From Arcobacter sp. CECT 8986 (lineage in GTDB: Bacteria > Campylobacterota > Campylobacteria > Campylobacterales > Arcobacteraceae), in contig NZ_PDKG01000002.1 of NCBI RefSeq assembly GCF_004116725.1, positions 62,001 through 126,000 of the forward strand: a DNA stretch of 64,000 bases, read 5' to 3'. Shown one piece after another: positions 54,423 to 62,240 of the stretch (position 1 is the first letter of the stretch; each line of letters opens with the position of its first letter). The position numbers were made by a program, and so were the translations under genes. Below the pieces are notes generated by a model. It was not told the DNA's origin, ran no database searches, and worked only from the letters and a program-made list of their open reading frames with translations.

Positions 54423-55190
54423 ATGGAAATTTTTACTGATATTACTCTATCTTGGGTAATTTTCCTAGTTGTAGCTGGTTTTGTAGCTGGTTATATCGAC
54501 TCTATTGCCGGTGGTGGAGGAATGATTCAAATTCCAGCACTTCTTTTTATGGGAATATCTCCTGTTCATGTTTTAGCTTCAAATAAAGTAGCAAGTTTTT
54601 TTGGTGTATTGATGGCAACAATAAAGTACGCTACAAGTAAAAAAATATCTTGGTATATTGTGTTTGTTGCAATTCTTCCTTGTCTTGTGTTTTCTTATAT
54701 TGGAAGTTCATTGGTTATGTTTTTATCTGATGAAACTATTAAGTGGGCTATATTAATAGCTATTCCAGTTGCTCTTGCTTTTTTACTAAAAAAAAGTAAA
54801 AAAATAAAAAAAGATAAAGAAGAAGTAACAAAAAAAAGAATTATTCTTTCAACTGCCCCAATTGGGTTTTATGATGGATTATTAGGGCCTGGAACTGGAA
54901 CATATTTAACAATCTCTATGAAAAAGTTTTTGAGTTTGGATTATTTGACTGCAACTGCATCAACTAAACCTTTGAATTTTGCTACAAATGTTGGAGCTGC
55001 GATTGCTTTTATTTTTGCAGGAAAAGTTCTTTGGGCTGTTGCTTTACCAATGGGATTAGCAAATGTTGCTGGCTCTTATGCTGGAAGTCACTTTGCTATA
55101 AAAGGTGGAGAAGAGTTTATAAAAAAAGTGCTTATTTTTGTACTTATTTTCATGCTTGTAGGAAATATAATTAAAATATTTGTGTCGTAA
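54423..55190 (+). CDS. TauE/SafE-family membrane exporter
   Basis: 255 residues, about eight membrane helices. GYIDSIAGGGGMIQIPALLF and the repeat motif FYDGLLGPGTGTYLTISMK are classic TauE/SafE (YfcA-like) signatures; ASTKPLNFATNVGAAIAFIF supports the YfcA branch. A charged loop (KKSKKIKKDKEEVTKKR) separates the halves. Substrate unknown. The AlkD-like gene follows after 15 bases. Confidence 0.93.
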   Translation: MEIFTDITLSWVIFLVVAGFVAGYIDSIAGGGGMIQIPALLFMGISPVHVLASNKVASFFGVLMATIKYATSKKISWYIVFVAILPCLVFSYIGSSLVMFLSDETIKWAILIAIPVALAFLLKKSKKIKKDKEEVTKKRIILSTAPIGFYDGLLGPGTGTYLTISMKKFLSLDYLTATASTKPLNFATNVGAAIAFIFAGKVLWAVALPMGLANVAGSYAGSHFAIKGGEEFIKKVLIFVLIFMLVGNIIKIFVS

Positions 55191-55205
55191 TTTATAAGAA
55201 ATAAT

Positions 55206-56279
55206 ATGGCAGAACAATTAAAAAATGTATATACAAAAGAGTACATAAATAACTTAGCTTCTAAAATAAAAGAGAATTATAGTAGCTTTGATATAGAAAA
55301 TTTTACAAAAGATATATTTTGTGATAGTTGGGATAGATTAGAACTAAAAATGCGTATGAGGCATATTGCTATTACTCTTAACTTTTATCTTACTATTTCA
55401 TATAAAAATCAAATTGAGATATTAAAAATAGTTTCAAAAGATTTTGACTCTTTTGAGGCTATGTTTTTTCAAGATTTTGTGGAAGTTTATGGTCTTGATG
55501 ATTTTGATACTTCAATGCAAGCACTTGAAGTTTTTACTATTGATTCAAGTAGTGAATTTGCAATTAGAGCTTTTATTTTAAAATATGAAGATAAAACAAT
55601 GTCTCAAATGAAAAAGTGGGCAAAAAGTTCAAATGAACATATAAGAAGATTAGCAAGTGAGGGTTGTAGACCTAGACTTCCTTGGGCTGTTGCTTTACCT
55701 AACTTTAAAAACAATCCTACAAAAGTATTTGAAATCATAGAACTTCTTAAAAATGATAAAAGTAAGTATGTACAAAAAAGTGTAGCAAACAATCTTAATG
55801 ACATCTCAAAAGATAATCCACAACTTGTAATTGAGTTTGTAAAAAATAATCTTGGAACTTCTTTTAAACTTGATTGGATATGCAAACATGCAAGTAGAAC
55901 TCTACTTAAAAAAGCGGATGAAAAAATATTAAAGTTATTCTCATTTGGAGATATAGAGCATATAAATATTTCAAATTTTGTTTATGATAAACTTGTAAAT
56001 ATTGATAATTATTTAAACTTCTCTTTTGAACTTAATTCTTTTGAGCAAATAGGAAATGTAAGAGTCGAATATATAATATATTATTTAAAATCAAATAACA
56101 CACACAATAAAAAAGTTTTTATGATAAGTCAAAATGAGATAAAATTAAAAAATAAGAAGTTTTCTAAAAAACAGAGTTTTAAAAATATGACTACAAGAAA
56201 ACACTATTTAGGAAAACACTATATTTCTATTGTTATAAATGGAAAAGAGATGATAAAAAAGGAATTTATTCTAAAATGA
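55206..56279 (+). CDS. AlkD-like DNA alkylation repair protein
   Basis: 357 residues of HEAT-like helical repeats. [20 protein letters not shown] followed by [10 protein letters not shown], and [20 protein letters not shown], match the DNA alkylation repair enzyme family that excises positively charged alkylated bases without base flipping. The C-terminal ~90 residues (basic, [19 protein letters not shown]) extend past the HEAT core. Overlaps the next gene by four bases (ATGA). Confidence 0.88.
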   Translation: MAEQLKNVYTKEYINNLASKIKENYSSFDIENFTKDIFCDSWDRLELKMRMRHIAITLNFYLTISYKNQIEILKIVSKDFDSFEAMFFQDFVEVYGLDDFDTSMQALEVFTIDSSSEFAIRAFILKYEDKTMSQMKKWAKSSNEHIRRLASEGCRPRLPWAVALPNFKNNPTKVFEIIELLKNDKSKYVQKSVANNLNDISKDNPQLVIEFVKNNLGTSFKLDWICKHASRTLLKKADEKILKLFSFGDIEHINISNFVYDKLVNIDNYLNFSFELNSFEQIGNVRVEYIIYYLKSNNTHNKKVFMISQNEIKLKNKKFSKKQSFKNMTTRKHYLGKHYISIVINGKEMIKKEFILK

Positions 56280-56743
56280 CACCAGCAGTAAATGTATTAA
56301 AAAAAAATAAAATAAAATATGAATTACACAAATATGAACATGACCCAGATAATACAGATTTTGGGAAAGAAGCAGTTGAGAAACTAAAGTTAAATGCACA
56401 ACAAGTATTTAAAACACTTTTAGTTGAATTAGCACCAAAAAAACTTGCAGTTGCAGTTGTACCTGTATCAAATCAATTGAGCTTAAAAAAAGTAGCTTCA
56501 GTTTTAGGTGAAAAAAAAGCAGTTATGGCAGATAAAGAAGAGGCTTCAAAAGTTACGGGATATTTACTTGGTGGAATTTCTCCTTTAGGACAGAAAAAAA
56601 GACTTCCAACTGTAATAGATGAGATTGCTTTCTCTTTTGATACTATTTATATTAGTGGTGGAAAAAGAGGTTTAGATATAGAACTAAATGCAAACGATTT
56701 ACAAAAAATATTAAATGCTAAAAAAGAAGATATTAAAGCATAA
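56276..56743 (+). CDS. ybaK: Cys-tRNA(Pro)/Cys-tRNA(Cys) deacylase (YbaK)
   Basis: 155 residues. [22 protein letters not shown] opening, [20 protein letters not shown] with the conserved lysine, [20 protein letters not shown] and [14 protein letters not shown] are diagnostic of YbaK, which hydrolyses mischarged Cys-tRNA(Pro). An A9 tract lies near 56289-56297 in codons 5-8. Translationally coupled to the AlkD-like gene. Confidence 0.95.
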   Translation: MTPAVNVLKKNKIKYELHKYEHDPDNTDFGKEAVEKLKLNAQQVFKTLLVELAPKKLAVAVVPVSNQLSLKKVASVLGEKKAVMADKEEASKVTGYLLGGISPLGQKKRLPTVIDEIAFSFDTIYISGGKRGLDIELNANDLQKILNAKKEDIKA

Positions 56744-56842
56744 ATTAAACTTAATTTAAATATCTAATTTTTATAGTAATTTTAAAACTTATTTAAAAGT
56801 AACTATAGTTAAGTAAGAATAAATTATTTATACATAATTTTT

Positions 56843-56848
56843 TATAAT
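56843..56848 (+). promoter_or_regulatory. Candidate -10 element of the glutamate dehydrogenase gene
   Basis: TATAAT 20 bases before ATG 56869, in a 125-base AT-rich gap after ybaK. Without a clear -35; the short distance to the start would give a very short leader. Confidence 0.4.
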
Positions 56849-56868
56849 CTACTTAAAAAGGAAAGACT

Positions 56869-59800
56869 ATGGCTACTAATGATATAGAAGCTGTATGCTC
56901 ACAGCTTCTTACAAAAGATGACTTAAAAATCACAGACGAGTTTTTCAATCAGATAAAAGATAATAAAGTCGTAACTCAAATATCGAAAAATGACAAAGTA
57001 AACTGTATTAAGATTTTTTCTGAAAAACAGTTATATTTATCTTTACTAACTCCAATTTTGCATGATATTGGATTTGAGATTATTGATGAAGTTACTTATA
57101 ATATTTCAAACAAATCTGAAACTATTTATGTAAGTAGATTTAATCTTTATGTTGAAGATGATACAAAACTACAAACTGCAAAACAGAATTTAGAAAAAGT
57201 AATTACAGATTACTTAAAAGATGACTCAATAAAACACTCAAAGATTTTTTCTCTTGTATTATTAGAAAATTTTGATATTAGAAAAATACATCTTTTAAAA
57301 GCCTTTATTGAATATATAGACCAAGTTGTATTGACTATTAATACAGAAACAATTTTAAATACTTTGACAACACATCATAAGATAACAAATCAATTTTTAG
57401 AGTACTTTTTAGTTAAATTTGACCCAGAATATAAAGGTAAAAGAGAAGATACTTTAAATGATTTAGCAAAAGATATTCAAAGTAGTATCAAAACTATTCC
57501 TCAAATAATGGATGACAAGATATTAAAACTTACATTCTCTTTTTTACAAGCTCTTTTAAGAACAAACTACTTTCTAAAAAATGAAACAATAGCTTTTAAA
57601 ATAGATACAAAATGTTTTTCTGAAAGTCTAAAAGGTTTACAACCAAACTTAGAAAACTTTATTTACCATCCAGAGTTTTATGGAGTTCATTTAAGAATGA
57701 GTAAAATTTCAAGAGGTGGATTAAGATGGAGTGATAGACATGAAGATTATAGACAAGAAGTAAAATCTTTGATGATTACTCAAGAGGGTAAAAACTCTAT
57801 TATTATTCCTGATGGTTCAAAAGGTGGATTTGTAATAAATAAAGACTCACTAGATGTAACAAAAGAGTATTTTGAACATATATACTCTTTATATATCAAT
57901 GCAAACTTAGATTTGGTTGATAATATGATTGATGGAAAAATAGTAAGAAATGAAAAAATAATTGCTTATGATGAAGATGATGCATATTTTGTAGTTGCAG
58001 CAGATAAAGGAACAGCTTCTATGAGTGATGTTGCAAATAGTATCTCAATACAAAGAGGCTATTGGTTGGGTGATGCATTTGCAAGTGGTGGAAGTAATGG
58101 ATATGGACATAAAGATTTAGGAATTACCGCAAGAGGTTCTTTGATGTCAACAAAAAGATTCTTTTTAGAAAAAGGAATTGATATTTATAAAGACTCAATC
58201 ACAGTTATGGGACTTGGTTCTATGAGTGGTGATGTTTTTGGTAATGGAATGATAGAATCAGATAAATTTAAACTACTTGCAGCAATAGGACATAAAGAGA
58301 TTTTTATTGACCCAAATCCAAATTTAAAAGAGAGTTTTGAAGAGAGAAAAAGACTATTTTATTCAAAACAAGCAAGTTGGCGAAACTATGATAAAACTAA
58401 GATATCAAAAGGTGGAGGAGTATTTTTACGAAGTGAAAAAGAGATAGAATTAACTCCTGAAATCAAAAAGCTAATAGGTGTTAGTAAAAAAACACTAAGT
58501 GGTGAAGAATTATGTGTAAAACTTCTTACTATGAATGTAGACTTACTTTTTAATGGTGGAGTTGGAACTTATGTAAAAGCAAGTGATGAAAATAGTATAG
58601 ATATTGGTGATAAACAAAATGAAGCAGTAAGAGTTGATGCTAGTGATATTAAAGCAACTATTGTTTGTGAGGGTGGAAATCTAGGATTTACTCAAAAAGC
58701 ACGAATTGAGTATGCTTTAAGTGGAGGAAGAATAAATTTAGATGGAATAGATAATGCTGGTGGAGTTAATACTTCAGACCACGAAGTAAACCTAAAAATC
58801 TTACTAAATACTTTAAAAAATCAAAATGTTCTTTGCGAACAAGAGAGCAAAAACACGTTAAATAGTCTAACAGACCAAGTAGTAAGCTTAGTTTTGGAAA
58901 ATAACTATAATCAAGCTTTGGCTATTTCACTTGATGAAAAGTTTTCAAGAAAAAATCAACAAGCATTTTTAAAAGCAATTGAAGTATTAGAAGAGAACGT
59001 TGAAGCTTTTAATAGAACTGATTTTTATATTCCAAAAAATGAAAATATAAATGACATAGTGGATATAAATGGCTCAATTGTAAGACCAATATTAGGCTCA
59101 CTAATATCATATTCAAAAATCTTCATAAAAAAGGTTTTATTGGATTCTAGTTTGATACAAGAGCAATTTGCATTACAATATTTATATAAATATTTCCCAA
59201 AGTCATTTGTGGGAGCTTATGAGCATGAAATACTTTCACATCCTTTGAAAAAAGAGATTATTGCTACAAAAATTGCAGATATAATTGTAAACTCTCAAGG
59301 GTGTACTTTTATATCTGATTTTGCGAAATTAGGCAAAGATAAATTTGTAAAAAAAATAAAAGCATATTTGATTGTAAAACAACTATTTGGTTCAAAAGAT
59401 ATAAGAGAAAAAATATATTCTCAAGATTATATTTTGGATGTTGATAAACAGTATGAACTTATAGTAAAACTTGAATATATATTATATACAAGTACAAAAT
59501 GGATGCTAAAATATCTAAGAAAAAATCAAATAGATTCAAATCATATAATAGACCATAAAACAGAACTTTTCTCATTTTTAGCACAAGTACATACTCAAAA
59601 TATAGAAGTTATCATAAAAGGTGATGATGAGTTTAATCTATTTTATAGTGTGATAGATTATCTAAGATTTGCAGTTGCTGCTATTGTAATTCAAGAAAAT
59701 ACTCAGCACTCATTTAAAGATGTGATAATTGTATTTTATCAATTAATCCATGAGTTTAATATCTTAGAAATTATTTTATATCTAAATAAAATAAAAATTC

Positions 59801-60057
59801 ATTCTAAAACAGATATCACTTTAAGAAATCAAGCTTTACAGTTTATTGATCATATTGTTGTATTTTATACAAAAAAAGTATTAGAATTTAAAAGAGTAAA
59901 TGAACTGCCAGAAGATGCCTTTACTAATTTCATAGCAAATGAAAAAGAGACCTTTTATAAGTTGAGAGAACACCTTGATGTGTTTATCACAAAAGAGGAA
60001 AAAGAGATAAAAGATATAGTTGTTACAGTAAACCAACTTATGGTTTCTACTGTATAA
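56869..60057 (+). CDS. Large NAD-dependent glutamate dehydrogenase
   Basis: 1062 residues (~120 kDa). Catalytic region: MSKISRGGLRWSDRHEDYRQ, VKSLMITQEGKNSIIIPDGS then KGGFVI, and the dinucleotide-binding part MGLGSMSGDVFGNGMI and IVCEGGNLGFTQKARI. It belongs to the large GDH group, closer in size to the ~115-kDa class than to the ~1600-residue bacterial class. Converts glutamate to 2-oxoglutarate and ammonia in the catabolic direction. AAAGGAAAGACT precedes ATG. N-terminal ~270 residues are a less conserved regulatory region. Confidence 0.93.
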   Translation: MATNDIEAVCSQLLTKDDLKITDEFFNQIKDNKVVTQISKNDKVNCIKIFSEKQLYLSLLTPILHDIGFEIIDEVTYNISNKSETIYVSRFNLYVEDDTKLQTAKQNLEKVITDYLKDDSIKHSKIFSLVLLENFDIRKIHLLKAFIEYIDQVVLTINTETILNTLTTHHKITNQFLEYFLVKFDPEYKGKREDTLNDLAKDIQSSIKTIPQIMDDKILKLTFSFLQALLRTNYFLKNETIAFKIDTKCFSESLKGLQPNLENFIYHPEFYGVHLRMSKISRGGLRWSDRHEDYRQEVKSLMITQEGKNSIIIPDGSKGGFVINKDSLDVTKEYFEHIYSLYINANLDLVDNMIDGKIVRNEKIIAYDEDDAYFVVAADKGTASMSDVANSISIQRGYWLGDAFASGGSNGYGHKDLGITARGSLMSTKRFFLEKGIDIYKDSITVMGLGSMSGDVFGNGMIESDKFKLLAAIGHKEIFIDPNPNLKESFEERKRLFYSKQASWRNYDKTKISKGGGVFLRSEKEIELTPEIKKLIGVSKKTLSGEELCVKLLTMNVDLLFNGGVGTYVKASDENSIDIGDKQNEAVRVDASDIKATIVCEGGNLGFTQKARIEYALSGGRINLDGIDNAGGVNTSDHEVNLKILLNTLKNQNVLCEQESKNTLNSLTDQVVSLVLENNYNQALAISLDEKFSRKNQQAFLKAIEVLEENVEAFNRTDFYIPKNENINDIVDINGSIVRPILGSLISYSKIFIKKVLLDSSLIQEQFALQYLYKYFPKSFVGAYEHEILSHPLKKEIIATKIADIIVNSQGCTFISDFAKLGKDKFVKKIKAYLIVKQLFGSKDIREKIYSQDYILDVDKQYELIVKLEYILYTSTKWMLKYLRKNQIDSNHIIDHKTELFSFLAQVHTQNIEVIIKGDDEFNLFYSVIDYLRFAVAAIVIQENTQHSFKDVIIVFYQLIHEFNILEIILYLNKIKIHSKTDITLRNQALQFIDHIVVFYTKKVLEFKRVNELPEDAFTNFIANEKETFYKLREHLDVFITKEEKEIKDIVVTVNQLMVSTV

Positions 60058-60093
60058 TATAAAAAAGAAATATTAGTAAAACTTTAAAAAGTA

Positions 60094-60118
60094 TCATAAG
60101 TTTAACTTATGAGTTTTT
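60094..60118 (+). terminator. Intrinsic terminator of the glutamate dehydrogenase gene
   Basis: TCATAAG (60094-60100) and CTTATGA (60106-60112) pair around TTTAA, followed by GTTTTT. Confidence 0.7.
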
Positions 60119-60169
60119 AATTAAGAATTATTAGTTATAGTATAAGTAATAAGAAAAAGGAGTAGGATT

Positions 60170-60379
60170 ATGAGAACACAAGATGATGAATTATCAATGC
60201 ACAAAATTGAAGATTATGACAATCATGAATCAAAAGGTAAAAGAAATACAATTAGAACTGTAATAGCAATAGGTATTATAATAGGTGCTATTTATGCAGT
60301 ATTTAAATACAATTATAGTGAAGTGTCAGACTATGTAGGTACACAAGATAATCCAGGAATAGTTCCAACTAAAAACTAA
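60170..60379 (+). CDS. Small single-pass membrane protein
   Basis: 69 residues. A charged N-terminal part (RTQDDELSMHKIEDYDNHES), one membrane helix (TVIAIGIIIGAIYAVFKYN) and a short outer tail with VGTQDNPGIVPTKN. AAGGAGTAGG upstream of ATG 60170 is strong. Eight bases before the SagB-type gene and probably cotranscribed. Family not recognised. Confidence 0.75.
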   Translation: MRTQDDELSMHKIEDYDNHESKGKRNTIRTVIAIGIIIGAIYAVFKYNYSEVSDYVGTQDNPGIVPTKN

Positions 60380-60387
60380 AATTAGAT

Positions 60388-61665
60388 ATGAATTTTTCTG
60401 AATTTTTTGAATATCATTTAAATACAAAACACTCATATTTTTCTGTACGAAACTACCCAAATAGATTAAGTTGGGAAAATCAACCTATGGTTTTTAAAAC
60501 TTATGATATGTACGAAAAATATGAGTTAAATACTGATATTTTAAATCATAGCTTTTTATATTATATCGCTGGATTAAATGCAAAAAAAACTTATCCAGGA
60601 GTTGAATATTATCTTAGGATGAATCCAAGTGCAGGAGCACTATATCCAAACGAAATATATTTTCAAAGTAGAAATAATAAAGATATAAAAGATGGAATAT
60701 ATCATCTTGATATTGTAAGTATGAGTATTACACTGCTTTGTTCAATTAAAGATGAGGGAATAGAAAAAGATATTGGAATTGATTTTCAAGTGGATGGGTT
60801 TATCTTTTTTATCTCTTCTTTATATTATCGTTCTTCTTGGAAGTATAAAAATAGAGCTTTTAGATACTGTTTACTTGATGGTGGACATATATTAGGAAGT
60901 ATGGAAGCTAGTTGCTATTTATATGATAAAAGCTACACTATTTTGTATGATTTTGATAAAGAGAGTTTAAATAAAAAATTTGGTTTTAAAAATGAAGAGT
61001 TTTTTCAAAGTTGTGTAATAGTAGGTGAGGTTACTTCAAAAGAAGTAGAGCAAATAAACCTAGATATAAAAAATGTAGATGGTACATACTTTTTTGAAGA
61101 AAATGAGTTAATACAAAATGCTTATACAGATTCATTAAAAATAACTCAGGCAAAAAAAGAGAAATCAAAACCATCTTTTTACTATGATAAAGATAGATTT
61201 AAAAACACAATTTTTAAAAGACGTTCAATTAGAGGCTTTTCAAAACAAGCAATAAAAAAAGAGGAGTTTTTTAAAATCCTTGATATTTTAAATGAGCCTG
61301 TTACTAGTGATTGTGATGAAAAGCTTGATATTTATTGTGTAATAAATAGAGTCAAAGGTATGCCTTTGGGACTGTTTAAAACAATTGATTATATAAAAAA
61401 AGGTGATTTTATAAATCAAGCAGGATATTTGTGTTTAGAACAAGATTTGGGTAAAGATAGTGCAGTTACTTTTTTCATTACTTCAAAGGGCAAAAATTAT
61501 CAAGCTTTATATCAAAAAGCTGGCTTAATAGGACATAGATTATATCTAGCTGCTAATTATTTGGGTTATGGATGTAGTGGAATAGGTGCTTATTATGATG
61601 ATGAGGTTTGTACTTTTATAGAAGATAATACGATGGTATTATATGCACTTGCAATTGGGAACTAA
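60388..61665 (+). CDS. SagB-type nitroreductase-fold dehydrogenase
   Basis: 425 residues containing two nitroreductase-like halves: the first with MNPSAGALYPNEIYFQ and FRYCLLDGGHILGSMEASCY, the second with FKRRSIRGFSKQAIKKEEFF and the closing AANYLGYGCSGIGAYYDDE. This matches the SagB/ThcOx family of flavin oxidoreductases. Family members oxidise azolines in peptide natural products, but there is no YcaO cyclase or precursor peptide nearby, so the role is unknown. Converges on the globin gene. Confidence 0.88.
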   Translation: MNFSEFFEYHLNTKHSYFSVRNYPNRLSWENQPMVFKTYDMYEKYELNTDILNHSFLYYIAGLNAKKTYPGVEYYLRMNPSAGALYPNEIYFQSRNNKDIKDGIYHLDIVSMSITLLCSIKDEGIEKDIGIDFQVDGFIFFISSLYYRSSWKYKNRAFRYCLLDGGHILGSMEASCYLYDKSYTILYDFDKESLNKKFGFKNEEFFQSCVIVGEVTSKEVEQINLDIKNVDGTYFFEENELIQNAYTDSLKITQAKKEKSKPSFYYDKDRFKNTIFKRRSIRGFSKQAIKKEEFFKILDILNEPVTSDCDEKLDIYCVINRVKGMPLGLFKTIDYIKKGDFINQAGYLCLEQDLGKDSAVTFFITSKGKNYQALYQKAGLIGHRLYLAANYLGYGCSGIGAYYDDEVCTFIEDNTMVLYALAIGN

Positions 61666-61682
61666 GCTTTAAAGCCTAGTTC
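61659..61682. terminator. Hairpin between converging SagB-type and globin genes
   Basis: GAACTA (61659-61664) and TAGTTC (61677-61682) pair, with an inner GC/GC pair, spanning both stop codons. No long T run, so a bidirectional terminator is plausible but not certain. Confidence 0.45.
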
Positions 61683-62110
61683 TCATTTGAGTTCATCATC
61701 CAAATAGAAAAAATATCAATATAGTTCCAAAAAGATTGTTTTAGTTCATCTGAAATATCAATTTCACTAAGAACAATAGCATAACTCTCAAGCCAAATTC
61801 TTCTTGCTTCTTGATTGATTTTAAAAGGACTATGTCTTGCAGCCATCATTGGTGCGCCTCTTTTTTCATTGAAATATTTTGGTCCACCACAAATTTGTAT
61901 AAAAAAATCTGCAGAGTGCTCTTTTGCTTTTTCAAAGCCTTCATCTGTTGGAGGGAAAAGTCCTCTAATATTACTTTGTCTTAATAAATCATAATGGTCT
62001 GAAACCATCTTTCTCATTCCATCTTCACCAAGAACTTTAAGAAGTTGTGGATTTGGTAAGTTTACAGGAGGTCTTGTACCAAATTGTGCAGGAGTTATAT
62101 CATATTGCAT
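61676..62110 (-). CDS. Truncated globin
   Basis: 144 residues. FFIQICGGPKYFNEKRGAPM then MAARHSPFKI with the proximal histidine (His93) and RIWLESY with Trp106 at the G8 position are typical of group II truncated haemoglobins; Tyr40 could be the B10 tyrosine. Such proteins bind O2 or NO in the cytoplasm. It has an N-terminal Pro-rich extension (FGTRPPVNLPNP). It differs clearly from the group III Ctb globin I know from Campylobacter. Monocistronic, with 122 bases before ciaB's end. Confidence 0.9.
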   Translation of the reverse strand: MQYDITPAQFGTRPPVNLPNPQLLKVLGEDGMRKMVSDHYDLLRQSNIRGLFPPTDEGFEKAKEHSADFFIQICGGPKYFNEKRGAPMMAARHSPFKINQEARRIWLESYAIVLSEIDISDELKQSFWNYIDIFSIWMMNSNEN

Positions 62111-62214
62111 TAAGTGCCTTTTATTTTTTATGAAAATATAGCAAGTAAATAGTTGTAAAAAAAGAAGAAAATTGATTAGCTTAAAAATTTAATATTAATA
62201 TTATGAAAGAGTTA

Positions 62215-62240
62215 TAAACTAAGAGAAAACTCTTAGTTTA
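62215..62240 (-). terminator. Terminator hairpin of the ciaB gene
   Basis: TAAACTAAGAG (62215-62225) and CTCTTAGTTTA (62230-62240) form a perfect 11-bp stem with a 4-base loop that includes the ciaB stop codon. The T run beyond it on the minus strand is weak. Confidence 0.65.
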
